Assembly (NCBI GenBank): GCA_047606825.1
Contig: JASGDY010000125.1
Span: 1-34,778 of the forward strand
Length of the DNA: 34,778 nucleotides
Reading direction: 5' to 3'
Source: Rhizosphaericola sp047606825
GTDB taxonomy: Bacteria; Bacteroidota; Bacteroidia; Chitinophagales; Chitinophagaceae
The position numbers and the translations under genes were made by a program. The notes under the pieces were generated by a model. The model saw nothing but the letters and a program-made list of their open reading frames with translations, made no database searches and was not told the DNA's origin. This document shows positions 15,307 through 24,612 of this stretch, piece by piece (the first letter of the stretch is position 1; each line of letters begins with the position of its first letter).

Positions 15307-16707
15307 ATGAAAAAAACATTGAAAGCCATCTTGTTTTTTTTAGTTTTTAGCCTTGGCAGTACTGTAACTTTATATGCTAGGATAGATTCTACAAAGAATG
15401 CCACCTATGATATTCGGATAAATACAAAAGATGTGAAAACGAAAATAAACGATGATTTTATAGGGTTGAGTTTTGAACTTAATATATTAACAAGGCATCA
15501 AAATTTTCTAAATAAAAATAATGTTCAGCTCGTTAATTTATTCAAAAATTTAGGAAAAGGAGTACTAAGAATAGGAGGTGGCAGCAGTGACTTGATTTCC
15601 TGGAAGAACATATATAGAGATAAAAACACCCCTACTAATGTTATTACAAAAACCGACATTGATAATTTAAAAGCTTTTGCAGATGCAATAGGATGGAAAG
15701 TGCTCATTAATATAAATATCGAAAAGTTTGATCCCAATGCGGCAGCTCAAGAGGCTCAGTATATTGTTGAAAAAATGGGGGAAAGCTTATATGGTGTTCA
15801 ATTTGGAAATGAACCTGATATTTATAAAAATTCTTCTTTTGAGAAATATAGTGCCAATTGGTCAAAATATTATGACGTAGTTAGTAAATATACAAAGAAA
15901 ATTGCTGGTCCGGATGTTGGTTCTATCAATAAATACTTTGCGCCTTTCGCCGCGAAGCATGCTTCACAAGTTTTTCTTTTGGATGCGCATTATTATCAAG
16001 ATGGCCCTGCTAGTAAAGATGGGATAAGTATGAATACTATCATTAACTCATCAAATAAATCCTCTGGCTATCTTGGTAGGATGAAATCAATAGCGAGCCA
16101 GTACAAAAGAAACTATAGAATTTCCGAGTGTAATTCTATTTTTGGAGGTGGGAAAGCGAATGTCAGTGACGCTTTTGGTTCTGCATTATGGGGTCTCAAT
16201 TTTATGTGGGATGTAGCAGAAAACAACGGGGCAGGAGTTAATTTCCATTGTCATTACAACCTTGCCTATTCTGCTATAGGATTTGATCCCAAAGTAAATG
16301 GTCAACTTATCGTTCATCCACTTTATTATGCCTTGCTAGCTTTTAGGCAAGGTGCAAAGGGCAGATTGGTGTCATATAATAAGCCTAAAAATTTGAATCA
16401 ATTAGATGTTCATGCAAGCATTGAGAACAATAAATGTTATATAACCATAATTAATAAATATCCTTATGATGTAACATTGGCTTTGAAGTTTCCCGAAAAA
16501 GTAAATAATTATCAGGTAAATGCATTGTCTGCACCATCCTTAGGCGAAAAGACCAATACGCGATTTGCCAATATAAGAGTCAGTCAAAATGGAGCGTTTA
16601 GTTTGAAGAATATTAATGCTACATCCAAAAGTAACGTCAATTCATCAACTTCAGTTCCTTTGTCTGTTAAAAAAGAAAGTGCTTTAATAGTTATATGTAA
16701 CCTTTAG
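15307..16707 (+). CDS. Secreted glycoside hydrolase, GH79-like (beta-glucuronidase/heparanase family)
   Basis: 466 residues with a Sec signal peptide (about 1-24, cleavage after TLYA). The (beta/alpha)8 barrel of clan GH-A follows: FIGLSFE, RIGGGSSDLISW, the acid/base motif FGNEPD (E169) and the nucleophile motif RISECNS (E274). A C-terminal beta domain runs from about 365, as in GH79. The RIGG and GNEPD pattern fits GH79 (beta-glucuronidase, heparanase); exact specificity is not certain and GH30/GH39 relatives are the alternatives. The gene converges on a polysaccharide locus that encodes UDP-glucose dehydrogenase, so cutting or trimming a GlcA-containing polymer is a reasonable role. It is AT-rich like the neighbouring glycosyltransferase genes, unlike the genes to its left. 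Confidence 0.75.
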   Translation: MKKTLKAILFFLVFSLGSTVTLYARIDSTKNATYDIRINTKDVKTKINDDFIGLSFELNILTRHQNFLNKNNVQLVNLFKNLGKGVLRIGGGSSDLISWKNIYRDKNTPTNVITKTDIDNLKAFADAIGWKVLININIEKFDPNAAAQEAQYIVEKMGESLYGVQFGNEPDIYKNSSFEKYSANWSKYYDVVSKYTKKIAGPDVGSINKYFAPFAAKHASQVFLLDAHYYQDGPASKDGISMNTIINSSNKSSGYLGRMKSIASQYKRNYRISECNSIFGGGKANVSDAFGSALWGLNFMWDVAENNGAGVNFHCHYNLAYSAIGFDPKVNGQLIVHPLYYALLAFRQGAKGRLVSYNKPKNLNQLDVHASIENNKCYITIINKYPYDVTLALKFPEKVNNYQVNALSAPSLGEKTNTRFANIRVSQNGAFSLKNINATSKSNVNSSTSVPLSVKKESALIVICNL

Positions 16708-17044
16708 GAAATTTACATCATTATTTTGTTCTCCTTTATATTGAAAAACAATTTATATGTTTCTATGGAGTGCTGTTTATCTAAATATGTCCACGAAGAA
16801 TAAAAATTCTTCCATGAATATAGGACAAACGATGTGGTCAAAAAAAGAAATGAAAAGGGAAGAGCGAACTCTCCCTCCTATAGTTGGTTGATGTCCTCAC
16901 CGATTAATATATTTTAAGGGTTTTACACATTTTATGCATCGTATAGTAGCGCAGACAGGCGTCAAGCATTTTTTTTATTCCAGTTGAATCTAATACATTA
17001 GAGAGGACAAAGAACATAAGCCCTCCGGTGTTGATATTTTCACC
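16708..17044. other. Convergent intergenic gap without recognisable gene
   Basis: This gap separates the GH79-like gene and the last glycosyltransferase gene, which converge. A small AT-rich hairpin GAAGAAT/ATTCTTC is at 16795-16812. No canonical terminator with a GC stem and T run is visible on either strand. A 22-codon frame read leftward from about 16976 has no recognisable family. Confidence 0.5.
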
Positions 17045-17965
17045 TCAACTTATTGATTCAATTTTAGGATTAAACCAGATTCCCTTACTAGCGGCTCTAA
17101 ATAAAATTTTCAGCTTCAAACCCTTGTATTTTGTTTTCCAGTGAAGAATTTCTACCATATTTCGAGAGATGAACCAAGAAATACGTATAAATCGCATACC
17201 AAAAGATTTAGACGTAACTTTTACCAAAAATATTGCATTTCTAATAGAATAGAAGTGCATTTTTATTCTATTGGGGTTTTCTTCGTTTTGAATCGTTATA
17301 GTCTTTTCTATGCCTCTTTTATGATAGACAAGACTGGATGCTACAAGATAACCCGGATATATCTTGGCTGCTCTTAATGTGTATTCCGAATCATCGTACC
17401 AAATAAATAAATCTTTGATAGGCAAACCTATTTGGGATATTACATGTCGGTTCATCACAATAGATACAAAAGTCGCAGATTCCAGTTTTATCCCGATGTC
17501 CTCTATGTTGTCAAGCCAATCAGCATAGCCAGTATTCGGATTCATTCCCTTTGATATTCCCGGTATATTGACAGGATTTCCATTAATTCCTCGAACCATA
17601 CTGGCCAAAAAACCATACTTATTATCTAATTTGCTTGAAGCATTCATCAGTTCATACAATGCATTTTTTTCTGGATAGACATCGTCATCCATTAACCAAA
17701 AATATTCGTATCCTAAGTGGTAAACCTCTTTTACGCCACGGTTGAATCCCCCAGCACCTCCAATGTTCTCTTGTGAAAAAACAATCAAATCGCTGTTTTC
17801 TGTTGATGTCAGCCATGCTGGAGTTTCATCTGTTGAACCATTATCAATAACAACAATATCGCAACTGATATCTGTCTGCTCTCTGATACATTGGACAACA
17901 TTCTTCAAATGGTTTAAACGATTGAATGTGACAACGATTGCGGCAATTTTGTTTTTATTCATCAA
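17045..17965 (-). CDS. GT2 glycosyltransferase, galactofuranosyl/rhamnosyltransferase-like
   Basis: 306 residues. The GT-A fold begins AAIVVTFNRLNHL (8-20), then the nucleotide-binding VVIDNGSTD (38-46), ENIGGAGGFNRGV (66-78) and the metal-binding WLMDDDV with D93-D95. The GGAGGFNRG step and the length place it in the GT2 subgroup that contains mycobacterial GlfT and rhamnosyltransferases. A Galf donor is plausible because glf lies in the same locus. The second half has basic and hydrophobic helices likely to sit at the inner membrane. It is the last gene of the leftward operon, 99 bases after the GT61 gene. Confidence 0.88.
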   Translation of the reverse strand: MMNKNKIAAIVVTFNRLNHLKNVVQCIREQTDISCDIVVIDNGSTDETPAWLTSTENSDLIVFSQENIGGAGGFNRGVKEVYHLGYEYFWLMDDDVYPEKNALYELMNASSKLDNKYGFLASMVRGINGNPVNIPGISKGMNPNTGYADWLDNIEDIGIKLESATFVSIVMNRHVISQIGLPIKDLFIWYDDSEYTLRAAKIYPGYLVASSLVYHKRGIEKTITIQNEENPNRIKMHFYSIRNAIFLVKVTSKSFGMRFIRISWFISRNMVEILHWKTKYKGLKLKILFRAASKGIWFNPKIESIS

Positions 17966-18064
17966 TAATAAGTTTAATATTATATAAATCTAGATATTTA
18001 TGTATTTTTTCGTAATGGAATATAATATTTTACGAAAAAATATAGTTCAGTCTTTGAGATTCTC

Positions 18065-19204
18065 TTATTTAATTTTCTTTATAATACTTCTGAGTTTTAC
18101 CTTCTTTAATATAATTCTACATCCTTCATAAAAGAAAAATTTAGCAACATAAAACATCGCTCGTAGCTTTATGAATTTATCATAAATAGTATATTCAAAA
18201 ACAAACTTATTATCCTTTAAAAAGTTCCTCAAATAAGGAGATAAATAGATAATAAATGGGCCACTTCCCATATTTTTGATTAGTTTATCATATTTCGGAT
18301 AATAAGCATCGACATAAGTAATCGGGTAGTCCAATATTTTGCTTATATTGACCAAATTTCCATGCAATCTTCTGGTTTTATTTAAAACAATGACCGAAGG
18401 TTTCTTTGTGCTAAATACTATATTTAAAGGGATGCTGCCATTGACTGAAACAATTTCTTTTGACTCGTTCCAAACTAATATCTGTTCCCTTAAAGAGAGT
18501 TTTTCAGGTGCGATACTTTTAAAATTATTCTGATTAAAAATATCTTCTACCCTTTTTTCTCCAAAATCTTTGAATTTAGAGTAGAAAAAATTCCTTCTAG
18601 TGAAATAAACATATTTTTCTGCTGGATGGTCTAATTTCCAATATTTAGAGTTGTTGATTACGGTATTAAATATCTGAATGTAGTAATCAGAATAGAATCG
18701 TTCCGTCGCGCAATAATCCGGAATAGTTATTGTATTGAATCTTGTAGGTCGTGTAACTCTTTTGATATTGCTATTTGGAATATTTAAATAATTTAAAAAT
18801 TCCAGGAAATTTCCATCCATTAATTCGCCATCCTCACTTATATATACAATCTTTTGTCCTTTATAATTTTCTATTACATACCACAACCTGCAAACCAACT
18901 CAATTATAAAGTGTCCCCAATGTTTTTTAAACAGACCAAACCATATTGCATCTTCTTGGTCATCTTCAATATCAGAAATGTCGAAATCGTATTTTCCTCC
19001 ATATTTAAGATAACCATTTTCTGACAATCCTGATTTTGTTTCGTATTCATAGTTGGCATGCAATACACCTCCAAGTCCATTTGTGTTTCCTATCGAATCT
19101 TTGGCATAAGGCAATACAACTCCATGCTCTACCAATCCAACGTGAATATCAGAAATATCAATTTTGGGGATAGACGGTACTAGTTTTTGTTCTGTATATT
19201 CCAT
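18065..19204 (-). CDS. GT61 (DUF563) family glycosyltransferase, copy A
   Basis: 379 residues. The family signature HWGHFIIELVCRLW (95-108) is intact, followed by KIVYISEDGE, RPTRFNTITIPDY and the conserved strand VYFTRRNFF. The later motifs EKLSLREQ and IVSVNGSIPLN mark the donor-site half. GT61 enzymes build capsules or modify glycans in bacteria, and the donor here is unknown. A paralogue lies at 24613-25764: both share NMGSGPF and the WGHF and E-x-x-SLxEQ blocks, so they come from one duplication. The gene follows the DUF4422 gene by 45 bases and is strongly AT-rich. Confidence 0.88.
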   Translation of the reverse strand: MEYTEQKLVPSIPKIDISDIHVGLVEHGVVLPYAKDSIGNTNGLGGVLHANYEYETKSGLSENGYLKYGGKYDFDISDIEDDQEDAIWFGLFKKHWGHFIIELVCRLWYVIENYKGQKIVYISEDGELMDGNFLEFLNYLNIPNSNIKRVTRPTRFNTITIPDYCATERFYSDYYIQIFNTVINNSKYWKLDHPAEKYVYFTRRNFFYSKFKDFGEKRVEDIFNQNNFKSIAPEKLSLREQILVWNESKEIVSVNGSIPLNIVFSTKKPSVIVLNKTRRLHGNLVNISKILDYPITYVDAYYPKYDKLIKNMGSGPFIIYLSPYLRNFLKDNKFVFEYTIYDKFIKLRAMFYVAKFFFYEGCRIILKKVKLRSIIKKIK

Positions 19205-19249
19205 ATAATTGTTTATAAATGCTTGCCTAACCGAATAATCTTTATCTTT

Positions 19250-20029
19250 TTACATGCTTTTGGAATACTTTTTACCCATATACTTCGCCAATAAAAAAGA
19301 ACGTAATTTTTTGAAAAAATTCGTTTTCCCAAGTTGTATCCAGTTTATTTCTTTATATTCATAGTTGTTGTTTTCTATCCATACATCCAACAAAAATTCA
19401 CTGACTCTTCCCATCAACCGTTGGTCAAAAGGCTTTAGTTGGGTAAAGTCTATCTCTTCTTCTAATTTGAATAATATTGGGAAAAGCCACTGGCAATAGT
19501 TGTCGAAAAGATTTTTTTTCATGATAAACATATTGAATAGGTGTCCCCATGTACGCTTCATTACTTTGTCGAAAGAGGCGATATATTCCGGGGATATTGA
19601 GCTTATTATTTCCCTTGTCTTATCTAGATGAGCATGGTCATGTGTATTTGAATAATGGGAATATAATGTTTCAATACCGTATCTTCTGCGTTGTGGAAGT
19701 ATAATATTATATTTTCCGCTCAGTTCTATGCTTTGTTGATGAGTTAAAATGCTTTTCCAGAATGAATTGCCTACCCGTTTTAAAGAAAGATACCTTCTGT
19801 AATGTACCAATCCCACATAATCGCATTCCAGGTTTTTCCATGCCCAATATAGGGCAGTCAATTCGCTGTAATAGGGGTTTTTGGCAGATATATTATCTCC
19901 AGTATCATCTCCCTGTATGCCAAAGCCGTCTTTCCCTTCTTTGCCGACGTGTATAGGCAAATATAAGCTGTCTTCCGGGAAAGATGTATCTTTGTGCGCT
20001 GCTATTAATATCTTAATATTCTTATCCAA
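19250..20029 (-). CDS. DUF4422 family glycosyltransferase
   Basis: 259 residues covering the whole DUF4422 domain. It starts KILIAAHKDTSFPEDSLYLP, followed by the GFGIQGDDTGDNIS region, NPYYSELTALYWAWKN and GLVHYRRYLSL, all hallmarks of the family. DUF4422 proteins are found only in polysaccharide loci; I recall reports of galactofuranosyltransferase activity for some, but did not verify this. That would fit with glf here. It separates a GT61 and a GT2 gene that elsewhere in the locus are adjacent. No membrane segment is seen, so it probably works at the cytoplasmic face. Confidence 0.88.
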   Translation of the reverse strand: MDKNIKILIAAHKDTSFPEDSLYLPIHVGKEGKDGFGIQGDDTGDNISAKNPYYSELTALYWAWKNLECDYVGLVHYRRYLSLKRVGNSFWKSILTHQQSIELSGKYNIILPQRRRYGIETLYSHYSNTHDHAHLDKTREIISSISPEYIASFDKVMKRTWGHLFNMFIMKKNLFDNYCQWLFPILFKLEEEIDFTQLKPFDQRLMGRVSEFLLDVWIENNNYEYKEINWIQLGKTNFFKKLRSFLLAKYMGKKYSKSM

Positions 20030-20090
20030 GGTATGTTACGTTTAATTGGTTTTTGAATTAAATGTTCTACATTTTTATAATACAATATTG

Positions 20091-21014
20091 CTATATATTG
20101 AATACTTTTAATCTATTCTTGTTTTTATAGACTATGTACAAAGGCATTGTGAGTAACATATTCGTATATATCGTTATTGTATTAAAACCGTTTCCTTTTA
20201 ATATTGAGATTCCCTTTTTAAAATAAGTATTATTGTTGAAAAAGAGTTGATTTAAGGCAATATAATGGCGATAAATTTTTTTTAAATCAATTTTATGCGT
20301 TTTGTAAAAAAGCTCTACCCTTGAGAAAACATCGATTCTGATAAGTAATTTATCGGGGTCAAACTGATAGCTTAATGAACCTTTTCGTGTGGTAACACAG
20401 TAAACCGCATACTTATCCACTTCTACTTTATTGGCGTAATGCCCGACAAGTAGGGAAAACATTGTATCATTATGCACGAATATTTCTTCGAACTGTATTT
20501 TGTTTTTTAGTACAAAATCCTTGTTTACCATTTTGGACCAGGGTTCACCAAATTTATATTTCAACAGTTTTATGGAGAGGTCTTTGTCCTTATCGTATTT
20601 ATCGATATATCGATTTAAATGGTTTGCTCGAACGGAGTTGGTATATAAGTCAGTGTCCAGACTGTTGGCGTTCAAAAAAATGAGATCGGAATCGGACATT
20701 AAATGATAATCAAGCCTATGTTCCAGACAAGGATTAAAAAAATCATCCGCATCAGCAAATATAATCCATTTTCCTAATGCTTTTTCCAGCCCGATGTTCC
20801 TTGCATGCCCGGCTCCCTTGCTTTCCTTTAAATAGATAATTTCGATAGGGGAATACTTTTTAATAGAAGAGAAGTATGCCTTGTCGGGTGCTTGAAGACT
20901 GTTGTCATCCACAACGATCAACTGGATATCCCCTCGATCCGGAACAGACTTCACGCAACGAGTTAATAATTCTGGAATTTCCTTATGTGGAATTATGAAA
21001 CTGAAACTTATCAT
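20091..21014 (-). CDS. GT2 family glycosyltransferase, copy A
   Basis: 307 residues, GT-A fold: SFIIPHKEIPELLTRC (5-20), LIVVDDNS (32-39), GAGHARNIGLEKALGKW (67-83) and the metal site FADADDFF (86-93). It is a paralogue of the GT2 protein encoded at 23681-24601: the lengths are 307 and 306, and the motifs fall at the same residue numbers (DADD at 88-91 in both). The two probably arose by duplication and now transfer different sugars or make different linkages. The next gene upstream is the polymerase-like gene, 147 bases away, so an extra promoter is possible. Confidence 0.88.
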   Translation of the reverse strand: MISFSFIIPHKEIPELLTRCVKSVPDRGDIQLIVVDDNSLQAPDKAYFSSIKKYSPIEIIYLKESKGAGHARNIGLEKALGKWIIFADADDFFNPCLEHRLDYHLMSDSDLIFLNANSLDTDLYTNSVRANHLNRYIDKYDKDKDLSIKLLKYKFGEPWSKMVNKDFVLKNKIQFEEIFVHNDTMFSLLVGHYANKVEVDKYAVYCVTTRKGSLSYQFDPDKLLIRIDVFSRVELFYKTHKIDLKKIYRHYIALNQLFFNNNTYFKKGISILKGNGFNTITIYTNMLLTMPLYIVYKNKNRLKVFNI

Positions 21015-21161
21015 AACTGATTACAATTCTTAATATTTGAACAATAAGCCTTCAATTGACATATTATTTGTTGTTATCTATTATTATACTGCTATTATAG
21101 ATGTGAATCATCTTCAATCTCCTCCATTTAAATATTCCATTGTAAAGGTTTTTTATATCGC

Positions 21162-22430
21162 TCATAAATATTTTAATCTTTTGTGGGCATTGGGAGCGTT
21201 GTCTTGTTGATATGAGGTAGTCCAAAATAGACTTTTTCTGCTTACAAGTATAGAAGCCCAAAGACCAATAAAAAAATTAGCCACCAAATTGAAATATATG
21301 ATTGTCACAGTAAATACTAAGAAGAATAATAATGACGCATATATGAAATTATAGTTTCTTGTCTTTAACCCTGTATAAGTTGGTACAATTACAATAAGAA
21401 AAATGTAAAAGCTAAATAATACAAGACCTCCTTCTCCAAGTATCAGAAATGTAGAGTTACTACTCCCTCCCATATCACTCTGCCCATAATTCCCGTAGCC
21501 GTTACCTAACATTGGATTCTTCTTCCAATCGTCTATAGACTTCTGGATATATTCCATCCTAACTTCGTATGAACGGCCACTGTTTGCCTTTTCATTTAAT
21601 ATATAGTTCATTAAAAAAATGGATATTCCTAATATAATTGGAATTGAGATTCCTTTAATAAGAACGCCAAATTTTGATTTACTCTTCCTAGTAAGAAATT
21701 TTATACCCAATAATAAGGTTAAAAATAAAAGACCTGTAGTAGATAATGTAGAAAATATTACAAGGGTTAGTATTATACAACGTCTATAATTAATTGTTTT
21801 TTTAAAAAATGTTTCGATAATCATTGCATAACATAACAAAAAATTATACATCGGACCTTCAACAAAAATTCCTGTATTTCTGGTTGGACCACTATCAATT
21901 GCCGTTTGCGCTTCGAAGTAAATGCCCATAAAACCGCGTACGGCATTTCCTCCGTTCCATTGTATGGGTATTGCCATATTCATTGGAACTATCTTTATTA
22001 CTGTAATGAGTAGCCAACATATCAATGAAATGATAGAATAATAATATATAGAATTGCTTAATTTGTAGAAAACTTCAAATTTTCCCTTATTTTTAAAATT
22101 TTGGCTGCAAAAATATAATGTTGTTAAAGGAAATATTATCCCCAGCTTAAAAATTAAGCTTTTGAGACTAACGACATTGGACAATAGTAATAAAAAAAAT
22201 AGGGCATACAATAAAAGGAAACCAATACTTATCGGTGTAATCAATGTGTGTAACTTCTCCTTTTTATAATTTAACATAATAAGAGCCGACATAGATGTTA
22301 CATAGAAAAATAAAAAAACATAGTTAAGCGGAAGGTTTGAGGACGCATATACGGAATTGCAATCAAAAATAATATTGATTGCTAATACATATTCCAGAAA
22401 AGTTCGTAATTTGCTACTTCTCAATTTCAT
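21162..22430 (-). CDS. Wzy-type polysaccharide polymerase / O-antigen ligase-like membrane protein
   Basis: 422 residues with about ten to twelve predicted membrane helices. A large central extracytoplasmic loop carries NTGIFVEGPMYNFLL (around 190-204) and the second loop carries MLGNGYGNYG with SSNSTFLILGEGGLV (about 325-352). That E-G-G or L-G-N-G pattern is the Wzy_C/O-antigen ligase signature. In a Wzx/Wzy locus this is the polymerase that joins repeat units on the periplasmic side. Ligase and polymerase cannot be separated from sequence alone, but no other candidate is present. It starts at 22430, directly next to the glf stop (22431), so translation may be coupled. Confidence 0.82.
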   Translation of the reverse strand: MKLRSSKLRTFLEYVLAINIIFDCNSVYASSNLPLNYVFLFFYVTSMSALIMLNYKKEKLHTLITPISIGFLLLYALFFLLLLSNVVSLKSLIFKLGIIFPLTTLYFCSQNFKNKGKFEVFYKLSNSIYYYSIISLICWLLITVIKIVPMNMAIPIQWNGGNAVRGFMGIYFEAQTAIDSGPTRNTGIFVEGPMYNFLLCYAMIIETFFKKTINYRRCIILTLVIFSTLSTTGLLFLTLLLGIKFLTRKSKSKFGVLIKGISIPIILGISIFLMNYILNEKANSGRSYEVRMEYIQKSIDDWKKNPMLGNGYGNYGQSDMGGSSNSTFLILGEGGLVLFSFYIFLIVIVPTYTGLKTRNYNFIYASLLFFLVFTVTIIYFNLVANFFIGLWASILVSRKSLFWTTSYQQDNAPNAHKRLKYL

Positions 22431-23558
22431 TTATTTCCATCTTTTGAGTACAAGCTCTATTATCGGAGCCATGTCATAATATTTATATTCCGCTAGACGA
22501 CCGCCAAACAAATATTGCTCTTCTCTGTCAGCCAATTCCTTATATTTCTGATATAATTCATTGTTTTTAGTGTCATTGATCGGATAGTAGGGCTCCATGC
22601 CGTCTTTCCACTCAGTGGAATATTCTTTGGATACTACCGTTTTGGGGCAAGTCTCCACGTCATCTCCAAACATCTCAAAATGTTTATGTTCGATTACTCT
22701 TGTGTATGGTATTTCTGCTTCCGTGTAGTTGATGACCGCGTTTCCCTGGTAATTGGAGATGTCCAAGGTCTCGTTTTCGAAATGGATGGTTCTATATTCC
22801 AACTTCCCGAATCGGAAATCGTAAAATTCATCTATAGCTCCTGTGAACAATATTTTTTCTCCCAGAGGTTCGTAATGTGTTTTGTCTTTCAGAAAATCGA
22901 CGTTGCATTGTACCTCGATACCTTCCAGCAGGCCTTCAACCAGCTTGTTGTAGCCTCCGATGGGGATGCCTTGGTAGCTGTCCCGGAAATAATTGTTGTC
23001 GTAAACAAACCTGACCGGGAGACGCTTGATGATAAATGCAGGAATCTCCGTGCAGGGACGCCCCCATTGTTTTTCCGTATATCCTTTGATAAGCTTTTCG
23101 TAGATATCCTTGCCGATGAGCGAGATGGCCTGTTCTTCCAGATTCCTAGGTTCGTCTACGCCTTCTGCTTTCATCTTGGCAACGGCATCTGCCTTTTGTT
23201 CTTCGATTTTAGCTTTTGCTTCTTCCGGCGTTTTTGTCCCCCACATCTGGTAAAATGTGTTCATGTTGAACGGAAGGTTGTACAGTTCCCCTTGGTAGTT
23301 GGCGACGGGACTGTTGGTATAGCGGTTAAACTCTACGATGGAATTGACAAAATCCCATACTTCTTTGTTGGAGGTATGGAAGATGTGCGCGCCATATTTG
23401 TGTACGTTGATACCTTCTATATTTTCACAATAGATATTACCGCCGATGTGGGGACGGCGATCCAGTACCAGACATTTCTTTCCTGCCTGTTTTGCTTTGT
23501 AGGCAAAGGTTGCTCCATACAGTCCGGCTCCGACAATGATGTAATCGTACGTTTTCAT
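22431..23558 (-). CDS. glf: UDP-galactopyranose mutase
   Basis: 375 residues from the ATG at 23558; an in-frame upstream start adds 15 residues outside the fold. The FAD-binding motif is at the N-terminus: YIIVGAGLYGATFAYKAKQ, then CLVLDRRPHIGGN and VHKYGAHIFHTSN, all typical of Glf. The rest carries the conserved EKQWGRP, PVRFVYDNNYF and RVIEHKHFE blocks. Glf converts UDP-galactopyranose to UDP-galactofuranose using reduced FAD, so the polymer made by this locus should contain Galf. The arginine in LPVRF and the second in the GGRLAEYKYYDM region match the usual substrate-phosphate arginines. The gene is separated from the GT2 gene upstream of it by an inverted-repeat element (23598-23674). 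Confidence 0.96.
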   Translation of the reverse strand: MKTYDYIIVGAGLYGATFAYKAKQAGKKCLVLDRRPHIGGNIYCENIEGINVHKYGAHIFHTSNKEVWDFVNSIVEFNRYTNSPVANYQGELYNLPFNMNTFYQMWGTKTPEEAKAKIEEQKADAVAKMKAEGVDEPRNLEEQAISLIGKDIYEKLIKGYTEKQWGRPCTEIPAFIIKRLPVRFVYDNNYFRDSYQGIPIGGYNKLVEGLLEGIEVQCNVDFLKDKTHYEPLGEKILFTGAIDEFYDFRFGKLEYRTIHFENETLDISNYQGNAVINYTEAEIPYTRVIEHKHFEMFGDDVETCPKTVVSKEYSTEWKDGMEPYYPINDTKNNELYQKYKELADREEQYLFGGRLAEYKYYDMAPIIELVLKRWK

Positions 23559-23597
23559 ATATATATTTTTGTTTAATTCGTTCAATTGCTTTCCAAG

Positions 23598-23674
23598 CCT
23601 CACCGCTGACCCCTCTCATTGCTGTCATCGCTGTTCGGGATTACAAATCCCGAGCAGCGAAGTTGGCGGTGAGG
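23598..23674. repeat. Nested hairpin repeat between GT2 and glf genes
   Basis: Outer arms CCTCACCGC (23598-23606) and GCGGTGAGG (23666-23674) enclose an inner hairpin CGCTGTTCGGGATT...AATCCCGAGCAGCG (23629-23659). The inner stem belongs to the same family as the array at 12441. It fills most of the gap between two operon genes, and in the mRNA it would form a long nested stem. It may reduce read-through or protect the upstream transcript. Confidence 0.85.
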
Positions 23675-23680
23675 TTTTCT

Positions 23681-24601
23681 TCATCCCAACAATTCTTTAC
23701 CTCTGATATATTTTCTTCCTAGTGCCTTCGGGATGGCTTTTAAAACTTTTTTGTTAACGGCTTTTTTTTCTAATCCCTGGTCCAGACATAGCTGGATGGC
23801 CTGTCGGTATAATGATTTGTCGTTGAGCCTCAAGTCTGCCAGCTGCCAATATAACCTTTCCCATTCCATCGGTATGTCATGGCTTTGGTAAAAATAATTG
23901 GCCTTGGCAAAAACTTTTACTCTTGTCATTATCTTATCTAAATCAATGGATTTACTTACCGAACCGTTCCGGAATGTTACACAATATATTTCACGCTCGT
24001 CTACCAGAATATTTTTGGCAAAATACCCAATCAAGTAGGCAAACTGCGTATCATTATTTATTCGGGTTTCCTCAAACCGGATATGGTGCTGGTCAATCAA
24101 GGATTTGCTGACAAGTTTGGACCACGGTTCTCCGAAAAGATACCTAAACAACAATTCGCCTCTTTTGGGGTCTCTGTGATATATTGTGTGATAATCTTGA
24201 ATATATCCTGCCCTATCTGCCGGTTGGTAAGTATCCGTATCCACACTATTGGCGCTGAAAAAGATGAGATCATGCTTTATCTCATCTTTATATTGGTCTA
24301 AGATATGACTAAATTCCTTGTTGAAAAAATCATCTGCATCGGCAAAAATGACCCACTTGCCATTTGCCTTTTCCAGTCCAAGGTTGCGTGCGTGTCCACC
24401 CCCTTTTCCGTCTTTGGAATAGATGATTATCGTGTCTGGACGTTCTTTTCCGGGGAAATGCTCAAAATCGACCTTGCTGGCATCACTGTTGTCGTCCACT
24501 ATGATTATTTCCAGATCATCCCTTTGGGGTATGGATGCCAAACAACGTTCCAAAAGTTTCGGAATGTTGTGGTGCGGAATGATGATGGAGTAGTTTACCA
24601 T
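23681..24601 (-). CDS. GT2 family glycosyltransferase, copy B
   Basis: 306 residues with the same build as the copy at 20091-21014: SIIIPHHNIPKLLERC (5-20), IIIVDDNSD (32-40), GGGHARNLGLEKANGKW (67-83) and FADADDFF (86-93). Codons are clearly less AT-rich than in the other copy. The next gene upstream is a GT61 gene (gap 11 bases), so this GT2-GT61 pair is probably co-translated. Its acceptor and donor sugars are not predictable. Confidence 0.9.
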   Translation of the reverse strand: MVNYSIIIPHHNIPKLLERCLASIPQRDDLEIIIVDDNSDASKVDFEHFPGKERPDTIIIYSKDGKGGGHARNLGLEKANGKWVIFADADDFFNKEFSHILDQYKDEIKHDLIFFSANSVDTDTYQPADRAGYIQDYHTIYHRDPKRGELLFRYLFGEPWSKLVSKSLIDQHHIRFEETRINNDTQFAYLIGYFAKNILVDEREIYCVTFRNGSVSKSIDLDKIMTRVKVFAKANYFYQSHDIPMEWERLYWQLADLRLNDKSLYRQAIQLCLDQGLEKKAVNKKVLKAIPKALGRKYIRGKELLG

Positions 24602-24612
24602 TTGCTCTTAAG

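Noticed and set aside
16708..17044. Insertion-sequence relic in the convergent gap
   Set aside because: Only a 22-codon frame without recognisable similarity and no terminal repeats were found.
21064..21261. 65-codon minus-strand frame at the end of the polymerase gene
   Set aside because: It overlaps the 3' end of the polymerase gene in another frame and resembles no family.
22680..23576. Long plus-strand frame of 298 codons opposite glf
   Set aside because: It is the antisense shadow of glf, whose motifs are unambiguous.
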